In this document: piece by piece, positions 41,128 through 49,365 of the stretch
Layout: the number at the start of each line of letters is the position of its first letter
Numbering within the stretch: the stretch's first letter is position 1
NCBI RefSeq assembly: GCF_037094465.1
Contig: NZ_CP146609.1
Location: forward strand, 1,048,501 to 1,112,500
Source of the DNA: Pseudodesulfovibrio sp. 5S69
Lineage (GTDB): Bacteria > Desulfobacterota > Desulfovibrionia > Desulfovibrionales > Desulfovibrionaceae
Length of the DNA: 64,000 nucleotides
Direction of reading: 5' to 3'
The notes under the pieces: model-generated
Databases searched by the model: none
Seen by the model: the letters and a program-made list of their open reading frames with translations, nothing else
What the model was told of the DNA's origin: nothing
Made by a program: the position numbers and the translations under genes

Positions 41128-43236
41128 TCAAATGGGCCCGACGGTCACGCGCAGGTCGGCCACGAACGCCCCTTGCGCGTCCACCAGGATGGGGTTGAGT
41201 TCGGCCTCGCGTATCTCCGGAAAGTCCGTGGCCATCTGGGACATGGACAGCAGGATGTCCTCGATGGCCGCCAGGTTGACCGGCTCCTCGCCGCGCACGC
41301 CGCGCAACAGGGGGAACGACTTGATCTCGCGGACGATGTCCTGGACGTCGTGCAGGGCCAGCGGAGCCAGCCGGTAGCTGATGTCGCCCAGGATCTCGGC
41401 GGACGGTCCGGCCAGGCAGAACGAGATGAGCGGGCCGAACTGCGGGTCCTGGGTGAACCGGACCACGACCTCGCGGGCCTTGACCGGGCCCATGGTCTGG
41501 ACCAGGCAGCCCGCGATGTAGATGTCCGGGCGCTTGCGCTGGGCCCGTGTGGTGATGTCGAGCCAGGCCTCGCGCACCTCGCGCGGTGTGTTCAGTTCCA
41601 GGGCCACGCCGTCCACCTCGCCCCGGCTGGCCAGGTGGGGTGATTCGATCTTGAGCGCCACGGGGTAGCCCATTTTCTTGGCCGCGCGCACGGCCTGGTC
41701 CGAGGTGCGCACCAGCCGGGTCTCGGGCACGGGCAGCTCGTAGGATGCGGCGATATCCATGGCGTCGTTGAAGGGCAGCTCGGCCACGCCCGCGGCCAGG
41801 GCGGCCTGGATGGTCCGCTCGGCCCGTCCCTTGTCGCGGCGGAAGCAGACCTCCACCGGGTAGGGCCGGTTTTTCCACCGGTAGTGGGCGAGCATGGCCG
41901 AGATGGCCGTGATCGCCGGTTCCGGGTAGGCGTAGCAGGGGATGCCCGCGGCCAGGAGCATGTCCCGGCCCGGGCCGATCCGCTCGTCGCCCATGAACGA
42001 GGCGAAGATCGGTTTGTCGCAGGTCTTGGAAATGTCGATGATCGCCTGGGCGGTCTCGGTGATCTCGGCCGAGGCCGTGGGCGTGAGCAGGACCAGGATG
42101 GCGTGGGTGGTCTCGTCCTCGGCCACGGCTTCCAGCGTGGCCCGGTAGCGTTCGGCCTTGGCGTCCCCGATGATGTCGATGGGGTTGTAGATGGCGGCAA
42201 ACGGCGGCAGGGCCTTGGTCAGCCGGTCCAGGGTGGCGGTGGAGGGCCGGGCCAGGTTGAGCCCGGCGGCCTCGCAGGCGTCGGCGGCCAGGATGCCGGG
42301 CCCGCCGGAGTTGGTCACCACGGCCAGGTTCGGGCCCTGGGGCAGGGGTTGCTCGGCAAAGGCGCGCGCCAAGTCGAACAGGGTCTCCAGGTTTTCCACC
42401 CGGATGATGCCCGCCTGCTTGAACGCGGCCAGTCCGGCCTCCACGCTTCCGGCCAGGGAGCCGGTGTGGCTGGACGTGGCCCGCGCGCCCGCGGGGGTGG
42501 TGCCCGCCTTGATCATGATGACCGGCTTCTTTTCGGTCACGGCCCGCGCACGGGTCAAAAATTTGCGGCCGTCGTTCACGGACTCCAGGTAGCCGATGAT
42601 GACCTTGGTGTCCGGGTCGTCGCCCAGCGCTTCGAGCACGTCCGCCTCGGACACGCCCGCCTTGTTGCCCAGCGAGACGAACTTGGAGAAGCCGATGGAT
42701 TCGCCCTCGGCCCAGTCCAGGATGGCCGAGCACAGGGCCCCGCTCTGGGAGAAGAAGGAGATGGACCCTTTGGCGGGCATGGTCTGGGCGATGGACGCGT
42801 TCAGGTTGATGGCCGTGTTGAACAGCCCGAGCGTGTTCGGGCCGAGCAGGGTGATGTCCCGGCGCCGGGCCAGGTCGGCCATCTCCATTTCGAGCTCGAA
42901 GCCGTCGCGCCCGGTCTCGCGGAAGCCCGCGGTGATGACGCAGATGGCGTCCACCTTGGCGTCGGCCAGCTCGCGCATGGCCTGAAGGACCTTCTCGCGC
43001 GGCAGGACGATGATGCCGAGGTCCGGCGGTCGCGGCAGGTCGGCGGTGGACGGGTAGGCGGTCAGGCCGAGAATTTCTCCGCCCGCGGGATTGACGGGAA
43101 AGATTGTCCCCCTGTACCCTGCCGAGATCAAATTCGACAGGATGAGATGCCCGAGCTTGAGCGGGCTCCGGGATGCGCCGACCACGGCGATGGATTCGGG
43201 GTTGAAAAGTTCGCGTAGTTGGGCGTCTGGTTGCAT
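41128..43236 (-). CDS. ADP-forming acetate/acyl-CoA ligase (alpha-beta fusion)
   Basis: The 702-residue protein has the fused acyl-CoA synthetase (NDP-forming) layout: CoA-binding Rossmann domain (NPESIAVVGASRSPLKLGHL), succinyl-CoA ligase-like domain with the phosphorylatable histidine in SSHTGSLAGSVEAG near residue 258, and a C-terminal ATP-grasp domain (GYPVALKIESPHLASRGEVD, PDIYIAGCLVQTMGPVKARE). It interconverts acyl-CoA + ADP + Pi and acid + ATP + CoA, giving ATP in fermentative acid production or acid activation. The start codon is only 15 bp from the divergent rnc start, and no clear ribosome-binding site precedes it. Confidence 0.93.
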   Translation of the reverse strand: MQPDAQLRELFNPESIAVVGASRSPLKLGHLILSNLISAGYRGTIFPVNPAGGEILGLTAYPSTADLPRPPDLGIIVLPREKVLQAMRELADAKVDAICVITAGFRETGRDGFELEMEMADLARRRDITLLGPNTLGLFNTAINLNASIAQTMPAKGSISFFSQSGALCSAILDWAEGESIGFSKFVSLGNKAGVSEADVLEALGDDPDTKVIIGYLESVNDGRKFLTRARAVTEKKPVIMIKAGTTPAGARATSSHTGSLAGSVEAGLAAFKQAGIIRVENLETLFDLARAFAEQPLPQGPNLAVVTNSGGPGILAADACEAAGLNLARPSTATLDRLTKALPPFAAIYNPIDIIGDAKAERYRATLEAVAEDETTHAILVLLTPTASAEITETAQAIIDISKTCDKPIFASFMGDERIGPGRDMLLAAGIPCYAYPEPAITAISAMLAHYRWKNRPYPVEVCFRRDKGRAERTIQAALAAGVAELPFNDAMDIAASYELPVPETRLVRTSDQAVRAAKKMGYPVALKIESPHLASRGEVDGVALELNTPREVREAWLDITTRAQRKRPDIYIAGCLVQTMGPVKAREVVVRFTQDPQFGPLISFCLAGPSAEILGDISYRLAPLALHDVQDIVREIKSFPLLRGVRGEEPVNLAAIEDILLSMSQMATDFPEIREAELNPILVDAQGAFVADLRVTVGPI

Positions 43237-43251
43237 AAATAAGGGGGTTGA

Positions 43252-43935
43252 ATGGATACCGCTGAGCTACAGGATTGTATCCACCATAGGTTTGCCCAAG
43301 TCAAGTTCCTGGAGACGGCGCTGACCCACTCCTCGTTCGCCAACGAGCAGAGCGGCATCGAGGACAACGAGCGGTTGGAATTTCTGGGCGACGCCGTGCT
43401 GGAGCTGTGCATTTCCGAGGAGGGATTCAGGCGGTTTCCGTCTGCCCACGAGGGGCAGCTCACGCGCATCCGTTCCCAGTTGGTCAAGGAGCAGTCCCTG
43501 GCGGACATGGCCCGCGGGCTCAAGCTTGACCAGTACATCCGCCTCGGCCGGGGCGAGGAGCTGCAGGGCGGCCGGGAGCGCGACGCGCTGTTGGCAGACG
43601 CCTTCGAGGCCCTGCTCGGCGCGGTATTTCTGGACGGCGGCTTCGAGGCCGCCCGCCGGACCATATTGGAAATTTTCGAAGACGAGTGGCCCGCCCGGGC
43701 CATGCTGCCCGAGACCAAGGACTACAAGAGCCGGTTGCAGGAGGTGGCCCAGGAGTTGTTCCGCGACAGGCCGGTGTACGTGCTCTCCGGGACCAGCGGC
43801 CCCGAGCACGAGAAGTTGTTCGAGGTGGACGTGACCCTGCCGGGCGGCGAGCGGTTTCGCGGCACGGGCACCAGCGTGAAGCGGGCCGAGCAGGAGGCCG
43901 CGCGCATGGGCCTCGATTTTCTCGAAGAGGAATAG
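43252..43935 (+). CDS. rnc: Ribonuclease III
   Basis: The 227-residue enzyme cuts double-stranded RNA in rRNA and mRNA processing. The catalytic signature [18 protein letters not shown] lies near residue 40, the second acidic block [20 protein letters not shown] near 118, and the C-terminal dsRNA-binding domain ([39 protein letters not shown]) completes the protein. AAGGGGG lies before the ATG. It is divergent from the acyl-CoA ligase gene and convergent with the flagellin gene. Confidence 0.97.
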   Translation: MDTAELQDCIHHRFAQVKFLETALTHSSFANEQSGIEDNERLEFLGDAVLELCISEEGFRRFPSAHEGQLTRIRSQLVKEQSLADMARGLKLDQYIRLGRGEELQGGRERDALLADAFEALLGAVFLDGGFEAARRTILEIFEDEWPARAMLPETKDYKSRLQEVAQELFRDRPVYVLSGTSGPEHEKLFEVDVTLPGGERFRGTGTSVKRAEQEAARMGLDFLEEE

Positions 43936-43960
43936 ATCCTCCCCACACCACACGGCCAAA

Positions 43961-44013
43961 ACGATCGGAGACCAAGCCCTGCGGGATTATCCCGCAGGGC
44001 CGGTTCCGATCGT
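43961..44013. terminator. Bidirectional nested hairpin between rnc and flagellin
   Basis: Outer arms ACGATCGGA and TCCGATCGT pair perfectly, and so do inner arms GCCCTGCGGGA and TCCCGCAGGGC around TTA. Going minus, TTTTGG follows; going plus, CTTCAG. It separates two convergent genes and would end the abundant flagellin message. Confidence 0.85.
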
Positions 44014-44039
44014 CTTCAGTCGCGTCTGGCCGGTGAGGG

Positions 44040-44969
44040 CTAGCCGCCGATGAGCTGCATGGCCATCCTCGGCAGGGAGTTGGCCTGCGCCAGCATGGCG
44101 ACAGCGGACTGGGTGAGAATCTGGTTGCGTACGAACTCGGTCATTTCCTGCGCCACGTCGACGTCGGAAATGCGGGACTCGGCAGCCTGCAGGTTCTCGG
44201 CCTGGATTTCAAGGTTGGTGATGGTGTTTTCCAGCCGGTTCTGCATGGAACCGAGGTTGGCGCGGATCTTGTCCTTGGAGATGATCGCCTTGTTGATCGC
44301 CTCCATGGCCGCCTGGGCCAGGCCCTGGGTGGAGATGGACTTGCCCGCGTTCTGGGCCTCCCAGGTGTCGCCGTTGGTCTTCAGTGCGGCCAGGTGGCCG
44401 AGCCCGAATGAGGACGCGGTGGAGCCCTGGATGGCCACGTAGTAGTAGTCCTCGGCCGAATCGTTGCCGGTGCCGAAGTGGATCTTCAGCGGGCCGGTGG
44501 CCTGGAGGCCCGTGCCGTCGTGGTCCACGCCGGGGTCGCCGGACAGGTTGCCGTTGAGCAGGTAAATTCCGTTGAAGTCCGTCGCGTGGGCGATACGGGT
44601 GATCTCCGAGCACATTGCCTGGTATTCGGAGTCGATGATCATCCGCTGGTCGGAGTTGTAGGTACCCGTGGACGCCTGCATGGCCAGCTCCTTCAGACGA
44701 ATGAGCTTTTCGTCGACCACCTGCAGCGCGCCGTCCGCGGTCTGGATCAGCGAGATCGCGTCGGATGCGTTGCGGATGCCCTGGTGCAGGGAACTGATTT
44801 CCGAACGCATGAGCTCGCGAATCGCCAGCCCGGCCGCGTCATCCGCAGCGGTGCCGACTCGCAGGCCGGAAGACAAACGCCGGGTGGAAACGCCGAGCCG
44901 TCCATAATGCTCCGACAGGTTCCTCTGGGCGTTCATGGCCATGAGGTTGTGGTTAATGACTAAAGACAT
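44040..44969 (-). CDS. Flagellin
   Basis: The 309-residue protein has the conserved flagellin ends: N-terminal D0/D1 (SLVINHNLMAMNAQRNLSEH, STRRLSSGLRVGTAADDAAG, LAIRELMRSEI) and C-terminal D1/D0 (AESRISDVDVAQEMTEFVRN, LTQSAVAMLAQANSLPRMAM, QLIGG). The central variable region (about 140-230) is short. It is exported by the type III apparatus and polymerises to the filament. AAGGAGGG precedes the ATG, and a sigma-54 type promoter lies upstream at 45014. Whether this is the only flagellin gene cannot be told from this window. Confidence 0.97.
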   Translation of the reverse strand: MSLVINHNLMAMNAQRNLSEHYGRLGVSTRRLSSGLRVGTAADDAAGLAIRELMRSEISSLHQGIRNASDAISLIQTADGALQVVDEKLIRLKELAMQASTGTYNSDQRMIIDSEYQAMCSEITRIAHATDFNGIYLLNGNLSGDPGVDHDGTGLQATGPLKIHFGTGNDSAEDYYYVAIQGSTASSFGLGHLAALKTNGDTWEAQNAGKSISTQGLAQAAMEAINKAIISKDKIRANLGSMQNRLENTITNLEIQAENLQAAESRISDVDVAQEMTEFVRNQILTQSAVAMLAQANSLPRMAMQLIGG

Positions 44970-45013
44970 CAGAACCCTCCTTGTTCGATTCTCAAATCCA
45001 TTTTGCCAAGATT

Positions 45014-45031
45014 AAGCATCATGTGTGCCAA
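45014..45031 (-). promoter_or_regulatory. Sigma-54 promoter of the flagellin gene
   Basis: The minus strand reads TTGGCACACATGATGCTT. GG and GC are exactly ten bases apart as sigma-54 requires, and TTGGCAC is the consensus -24 element. The start of transcription would fall near 45005, giving a leader of about 35 nt that includes the ribosome-binding site. Confidence 0.75.
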
Positions 45032-45254
45032 CTTACATTTCTCAAGTAATATTAAGAAAGTATCTATCTAAAAAATGTCTAGAAAGGTCATTTTTTCCCC
45101 TCCTCAAACGGGTGGAAACCCCAGTGCGTCAATGCGTTGTCAATATTTGCCGGGTGGGGGTGGGGTAGTCGAAGGGCCTCGACGGTGCCTTAAGAAGGTA
45201 AGGAAAGCCGCCCGATGGGCGGTGATTGATGGGAAAATGCGCGGTTGCACCGCT

Positions 45255-45288
45255 GAGAGCCGCTTTGCGGGCGGAGCCCGCTCGCTCC
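45255..45288 (+). repeat. Family C hairpin with variable stem
   Basis: The flank GAGAGCCGC, then GCGGGC-GGA-GCCCGC and CGCTCCG. A relative with GAGAGCCGG, TGAAGGGG/CCCCTTCA and CTCC lies at 45309-45344. Confidence 0.65.
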
Positions 45289-45344
45289 GGGACGCGCCTG
45301 CGACGCGGGAGAGCCGGTGAAGGGGTTGCCCCCCTTCAACCTCC

Positions 45345-45385
45345 GAGAGCCGCTGTGTGGGGCTGAAGCCCCACACAATTCTCCA
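45345..45385 (+). repeat. Family C hairpin with variable stem
   Basis: GAGAGCCGC, then perfect arms TGTGTGGGGC-TGAA-GCCCCACACA, then ATTCTCCA in place of the usual ATCGCTCCA. Confidence 0.75.
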
Positions 45386-45470
45386 TGCCCTCCCGGCGGG
45401 GTCCATTTTTTTGCTGGCCCAAAAAAATAGACGAAAAAAAGGGCCTTGGAGTGTTGGGCGGCCGCCCGGA

Positions 45471-45584
45471 GATCGGGGGATAAGAAGCTGATCGATTCGG
45501 GTCGGCTCCCGATTCGAGGCTCGCTACGCTCGCTGCGAATCGAAGAGCCGCCGCCCCGAATCGTCAGCTTCTACCCCCCCGATC
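45471..45584. repeat. Long inverted repeat of about 30 bp per arm
   Basis: The left arm starts GATCGGGGGATAAGAAGCTG, then ATCGATTCGGG. The right arm is CCCGAATCGTCAGCTTCTAC, then CCCCCCGATC. They pair with few mismatches. The interior holds further pairs (GGCTC/GAGCC, ATTCG/CGAAT), so the whole 114 bp can fold into one branched structure. Confidence 0.75.
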
Positions 45585-45637
45585 AAGGGCTCGTTTGGGT
45601 GCAGGGAAGAGGTGTGGCGGGACGAGGTGGGGCGGGG

Positions 45638-45675
45638 GAGAGCCGCTGTCGGACGCGGGCGTCCGAATCGCTCCA
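45638..45675 (+). repeat. Family C hairpin with variable stem
   Basis: GAGAGCCGCTG, then perfect arms TCGGACGC-GG-GCGTCCGA, then ATCGCTCCA. The flanks equal those at 24721 and 32336 while the stem differs. Confidence 0.8.
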
Positions 45676-45815
45676 GGGGTCGCCGTAAGGTGTTCCTGTG
45701 GGCCTTTTGCCAGGCCGAATGCGGGAGGCCGATCCACTTTGTCGCAAAGCGCGGCCAACTCCCTGGCGCACAGGCTCTTTCGCCAGTCCATTCGCAGCGG
45801 TCCACTCCCCGCAAG

Positions 45816-46070
45816 CGCAGGACAGCAATCGGAAGCGAACCCTAGAGCCCGTCCCCGGCGGCTTCCGCTGGCTGGATCGAGTCTGCGCAGCAGACATCCA
45901 TCCGGCCAGCGGAAGCCGCCTACGGGCTCTTGGGTCCGCTGCCGCGCGCCCGCACCGCAGCGCAGTTTTTGCTTCCTTTTTTCTGCGCCAGCAAAAAAGG
46001 AAGTCGCCGTAAAGGCGAAATCAACAAGTAAGGCGGACAGCCAAACGCCCGGACGCGGATGCGCGGCCAT
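45816..46070 (+). repeat. Family D direct repeat, copy 1
   Basis: About 255 bp repeated at 46260. It contains a nested hairpin of about 85 nt (GAGCCCGT/ACGGGCTC outside; a perfect 16-bp pair starting GGCGGCTTCCGCTGGC; GTCTGC-GCA-GCAGAC inside). A second hairpin follows (CTTCCTTTTTT/AAAAAAGGAAG with CTGCGCCAGC between), then TCGCC-GTAAA-GGCGA. Confidence 0.85.
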
Positions 46071-46259
46071 CCCTCCGCGCTCATCAAGGCCCGCCGCCAG
46101 GCGATCCCCCTCAACCCCGACGCGAAAGCGCGGCCAATGTATCGAGCACAACAAGCCATATCCAGGCGTCCTACGCAAACCTTATCGCGAATGCGCGGGC
46201 AATCCTCGGTGTACGACTTCTTACGTCGGGCTTTTCGCGGCAGCCCCATTCCCAACAAA

Positions 46260-46516
46260 CGCAGGGCAGCAATCGGAAGCGAACCCTAGAGCCCGTCTCC
46301 GGCGGCGAAGCGCAGGCCGGATCGCGTCTGCGCAGCAGACCTTCGATCCGGCCAGCGAAAGCCGCCTACGGGCTCTTGGGTCCGCTTCCGCGCGCCCGCA
46401 CCACAGCGCAGTTTTTGCTTCCTTTTTTCTGCGCCAGCAAAAAAGGAAGTCGCCGTAAAGGCGAAATAAACAAGTAAGGCGGACAGCCAAACGCCCGGAC
46501 GCAAATGCGCGGACAA
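46260..46516 (+). repeat. Family D direct repeat, copy 2
   Basis: It matches copy 1 closely through most of its length, with a 2-base length difference. The middle of the large hairpin differs: here GGCCGGATCG/CGATCCGGCC form the inner stem. Thus the paired structure is kept where the sequence changes. The poly-T/poly-A hairpin and the TCGCC/GGCGA hairpin are identical. Confidence 0.85.
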
Positions 46517-46834
46517 TTAACCGCGCACAACAAGGCCCGCCGCATGGCGGCAGCGGCATCCCCGGGCCGGAGCAGGCGACCAGCACCGAGCCGAAGTTGA
46601 CGAAAGGACATCGCCGTGGAGATTGCCGGCCCTGGCTGGCAGCGAGGGCATAGGATAATCGGAGTCGGCTGCGAGGCCCCTCTTCGCGTTTCGAGCCCGC
46701 TCCATAAGCCGGACGGCCCGGCGATGTCGCATAACATCGCCGGGCCGCTGGGTTTTCTTTGCCCCCTGGTGGGTGGCCGGGGGACCTTGGAGAAGGACGT
46801 CTATGAGTATGGGTTTACTTGAGACCTTTGTTGG

Positions 46835-48511
46835 TTACCGCTTCATCGAGATGACTTCGCCGAGCAGCGAATCCACGGTGGTGATCACCTTGGTGTTGGC
46901 CTGGAAGCCGCGCTGGGTGGTGATCATGCTGACGAACTGCGTGGCCATGTCCACGTTGGACATCTCCAGCGCGTTGCCGTCGATGGTGCCCTTGCCCGAG
47001 CTGCCCGCCTGGCCGGTCAGGGCCGGACCGGAGTTCAGGGTCTCGGTGAACAGGTTGCCGCCTTCGCGGCGCAGTCCGTGCTGGTTGGTGAAGGTGGCCA
47101 GGGTCACGGCGTAGAGTTCGAGCACCTGCCCGTTGGAGTAGTGGCCCGAGATGACACCCTCGCGGGAGACCGAGATGTTTTGCAGGATGCCTGCGGAGTA
47201 GCCGTTCTGGCTCTGGTACAGGGTGGAGGAGCCGCCGGTGTCGAAGCTCTGGGTGGCCAGGGCCGAGACCGCCGGGTCCTTGAAGTTGGCCAGGTAGCCG
47301 GTGTTGCTGATATTGTTGCCGACATCGGCCGCTGTGGTGGGCAGGGTGCCCAGGCCGCCGCCCCAGCCGATGGTCGTGGCGCCGCCGCCGTTGCTCGACA
47401 GGTCCTTGTTGGAGATGCCGAAGTCGATCTGAAGGGGCGTGGCATTGGCCGCCTCGGCCGTGCTGGCGTTGGACTTGCCCAGGAAGTTGGCCGTGCACAC
47501 CGGGAAGCCGCTGGTGGAGAAGTCGGCCAGACTCCAGTTGTCGAGATCCTTGATGGTGCTGCCGCCGTTGGACTTCAGCGTGTAGGCGCTCATGCCGGAG
47601 AGCTGGCCGGTGGTAAAGGTCAGGGTGCCGATCATGAGCACGCCCGCGGCCGAGGTCTGGGCCTCGCCGATGGAGGTCATCTGGCCGTTGGCTCCGGAGA
47701 GCATGCGCCGGTCGGCCGAGGGGTCGCAGGTGACCATGTATTCCCAGACCGTGTCTCCGCCCGCGTTGCTCATGGTCACCTTGTCGAAGTACACGGTCAG
47801 GTTGTGGGCCGTGCCGATGTCGTCATAGACCTTGAGCGTGGTCGAGTAGGCGTACAGGGTGGAGGCCAGCGGGGTCTCGGCCGAGCCGTCCCAGTTGTTG
47901 AACATGGCGAAATAAGGATTGGTCGAACTGGTGGAGCTGTCCGCGGCCGTGGGGTCCAGGTTGGTGACGATGGACACGTTGGTGGTCGCCTTGGGCTCGG
48001 ACTGGAAGTTCTCCATGCGGATGTTGGTCGGCGTGCCGATGATCCGCGCGGAGTTGGTGTCCTGCGTGGTGCTCGAGGTGGTTGTCGTCACCATGGTGGT
48101 GTTGCGCTCGATCTCCCATCCCTGGAGAATATAGCCGTGCGGGTCCACCAGGTAGCCGTCGTTGTCGAAACGGAAGTTGCCCGCCCTGGTGTAGTACTTC
48201 ATGTCCTCGCCCAGCGGGGAGACCACGAAGAGCCCTTCGCCGGTGATGGCCATGTCCGTGGCTTCGGTGGACGACTCGAAGGCGCCCTGGCCCCAGTCGG
48301 AGTAGATGGTGGACACGCGCACGCCGCGCCCCACCTGGCCGACGCCGTTGACCGTGGCGAAATCCGAGCTGCCGAGGTCCTCGAACTGCATCATCGCGCC
48401 CTTGAACCCCGTGGTGTTCACGTTGGCCAGGTTGTTGCCGATGACCGTCATGCGTTCCGAGTGTACCGTCAGGCCGGAAATGCCCGAATACAGTGATGCT
48501 CCTAAACCCAT
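46835..48511 (-). CDS. flgE: Flagellar hook protein FlgE
   Basis: The 558-residue protein has the hook N terminus (LYSGISGLTVHSERMTVIGN, NLANVNTTGFKGAMMQFEDL), the FlgE/FlgF core (ATDMAITGEGLFVVSPLGED, YYTRAGNFRFDNDGYLVDP, GYILQGWEIE) and the C-terminal rod/hook block (NVDMATQFVSMITTQRGFQA, NTKVITTVDSLLGEVISMKR). It polymerises into the hook between rod and filament. AGGAGG lies shortly before the ATG. It follows flgD by 71 bp. Confidence 0.96.
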   Translation of the reverse strand: MGLGASLYSGISGLTVHSERMTVIGNNLANVNTTGFKGAMMQFEDLGSSDFATVNGVGQVGRGVRVSTIYSDWGQGAFESSTEATDMAITGEGLFVVSPLGEDMKYYTRAGNFRFDNDGYLVDPHGYILQGWEIERNTTMVTTTTSSTTQDTNSARIIGTPTNIRMENFQSEPKATTNVSIVTNLDPTAADSSTSSTNPYFAMFNNWDGSAETPLASTLYAYSTTLKVYDDIGTAHNLTVYFDKVTMSNAGGDTVWEYMVTCDPSADRRMLSGANGQMTSIGEAQTSAAGVLMIGTLTFTTGQLSGMSAYTLKSNGGSTIKDLDNWSLADFSTSGFPVCTANFLGKSNASTAEAANATPLQIDFGISNKDLSSNGGGATTIGWGGGLGTLPTTAADVGNNISNTGYLANFKDPAVSALATQSFDTGGSSTLYQSQNGYSAGILQNISVSREGVISGHYSNGQVLELYAVTLATFTNQHGLRREGGNLFTETLNSGPALTGQAGSSGKGTIDGNALEMSNVDMATQFVSMITTQRGFQANTKVITTVDSLLGEVISMKR

Positions 48512-48582
48512 AATAACCTCCTAATCTCTTCTCCAAGAGCCCGGAGCCGCCGTCGGCCCCGAGTGAAATAATCGTTCGCAGC

Positions 48583-49353
48583 CTATGCGCCGGTCCCGGT
48601 GTCGCCGTCGCCCGAGGTGTCGTTGCCCTCGCCCGAGGTGTCGGTGGAGTCGACCACGGAGCCAGCGTCCGGATTGACGACTTCCTTGACGTTGAGCATG
48701 TTGATGAACCGGCCGTCCTCCAGGCGCAGGTACTGGGTGCCGTTCTCGGTGACCACGCCGTCGACCTTGCCGGAGATCTCGGTCTGGACCATGACGTAGT
48801 CGCCGTTCAGGTCCTCGCCGAGGATGCCCACGCCGTACTGGCCGTCGGGGAGCGCGTTGCCGTCCTCGTCCTTGCCGTCCCAGGTGTACTGGTAGGTCCC
48901 GGCTTCCTTGCTGCCGAGATCCACGGTGCGGACGATGGCCCCTTCCTCGTCGTAGATGTTCATCTTGATGCTGGAGACCGTCTCGCCGAAGCCGTAGTAG
49001 ATGGTCGAGGAGTTGCCTTCGTTCAGGCTGACCTTGTAGCCCTCGGCCTTGACCTCCTTGCCGATGAAGCTGACCGCGGTGAGGATGTCGTTCTGGTTCA
49101 TGGTGTCGTTCAGCGTGGATATCCCGTCATTGATGTTGGTCAGTTGCTCAAGGCTTGAGAACTGCGCCAACTGGGAGGTCATGTCGGTGTCCTCCATGGG
49201 ATTGAGGGGGTCCTGATGGGTGAGCTGCGCCACCAGGATGGACAGGAAGGCGTCCTGGTCCAGGCTGGTGTCGTGTTCCGTCGGCGTGTTGGAGGCGGCG
49301 AGACGCTCCTCCTGCTTTCCGAGATAGACCCCTGTGGTATCTGTATACGGCAT
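48583..49353 (-). CDS. flgD: Flagellar hook-capping protein FlgD
   Basis: The 256-residue protein has the FlgD N-terminal signature LDQDAFLSILVAQLTHQDPL, NPMEDTDMTSQLAQFSSLEQ, a Tudor/FNIII-like core with FGETVSSIKMNIYDEEGAIV and WDGKDEDGNALPDGQYGVGI, and an acidic Thr/Asp/Gly-rich tail. It caps the growing hook and guides FlgE assembly. It starts 12 bp after the fliK stop in the same operon. Confidence 0.95.
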   Translation of the reverse strand: MPYTDTTGVYLGKQEERLAASNTPTEHDTSLDQDAFLSILVAQLTHQDPLNPMEDTDMTSQLAQFSSLEQLTNINDGISTLNDTMNQNDILTAVSFIGKEVKAEGYKVSLNEGNSSTIYYGFGETVSSIKMNIYDEEGAIVRTVDLGSKEAGTYQYTWDGKDEDGNALPDGQYGVGILGEDLNGDYVMVQTEISGKVDGVVTENGTQYLRLEDGRFINMLNVKEVVNPDAGSVVDSTDTSGEGNDTSGDGDTGTGA

Positions 49354-49365
49354 CGTAGACCTCGC

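Larger units (their letters stand above)
44970..46834. other. Non-coding, palindrome-dense block between flagellin and flgE
   Basis: About 1.87 kb without a credible gene: the open frames in it are short, overlap on both strands and coincide with repeats. It holds the flagellin promoter, four family C hairpins, an A/T hairpin (ATTTTTTTG-CTGGCC-CAAAAAAAT near 45405-45428), a long inverted repeat (45471-45584) and two copies of family D. The 46520-46834 part shows no recognisable feature beyond GC-rich sequence. Confidence 0.75.

Noticed and set aside
45595..46458. Long plus-strand open frame inside the palindrome island, and several overlapping minus-strand frames
   Set aside because: They run through the family C and D repeats, the predicted proteins are Arg/Pro/Ser-rich with no family resemblance, and equally long frames exist on both strands, as expected in GC-rich repeats.
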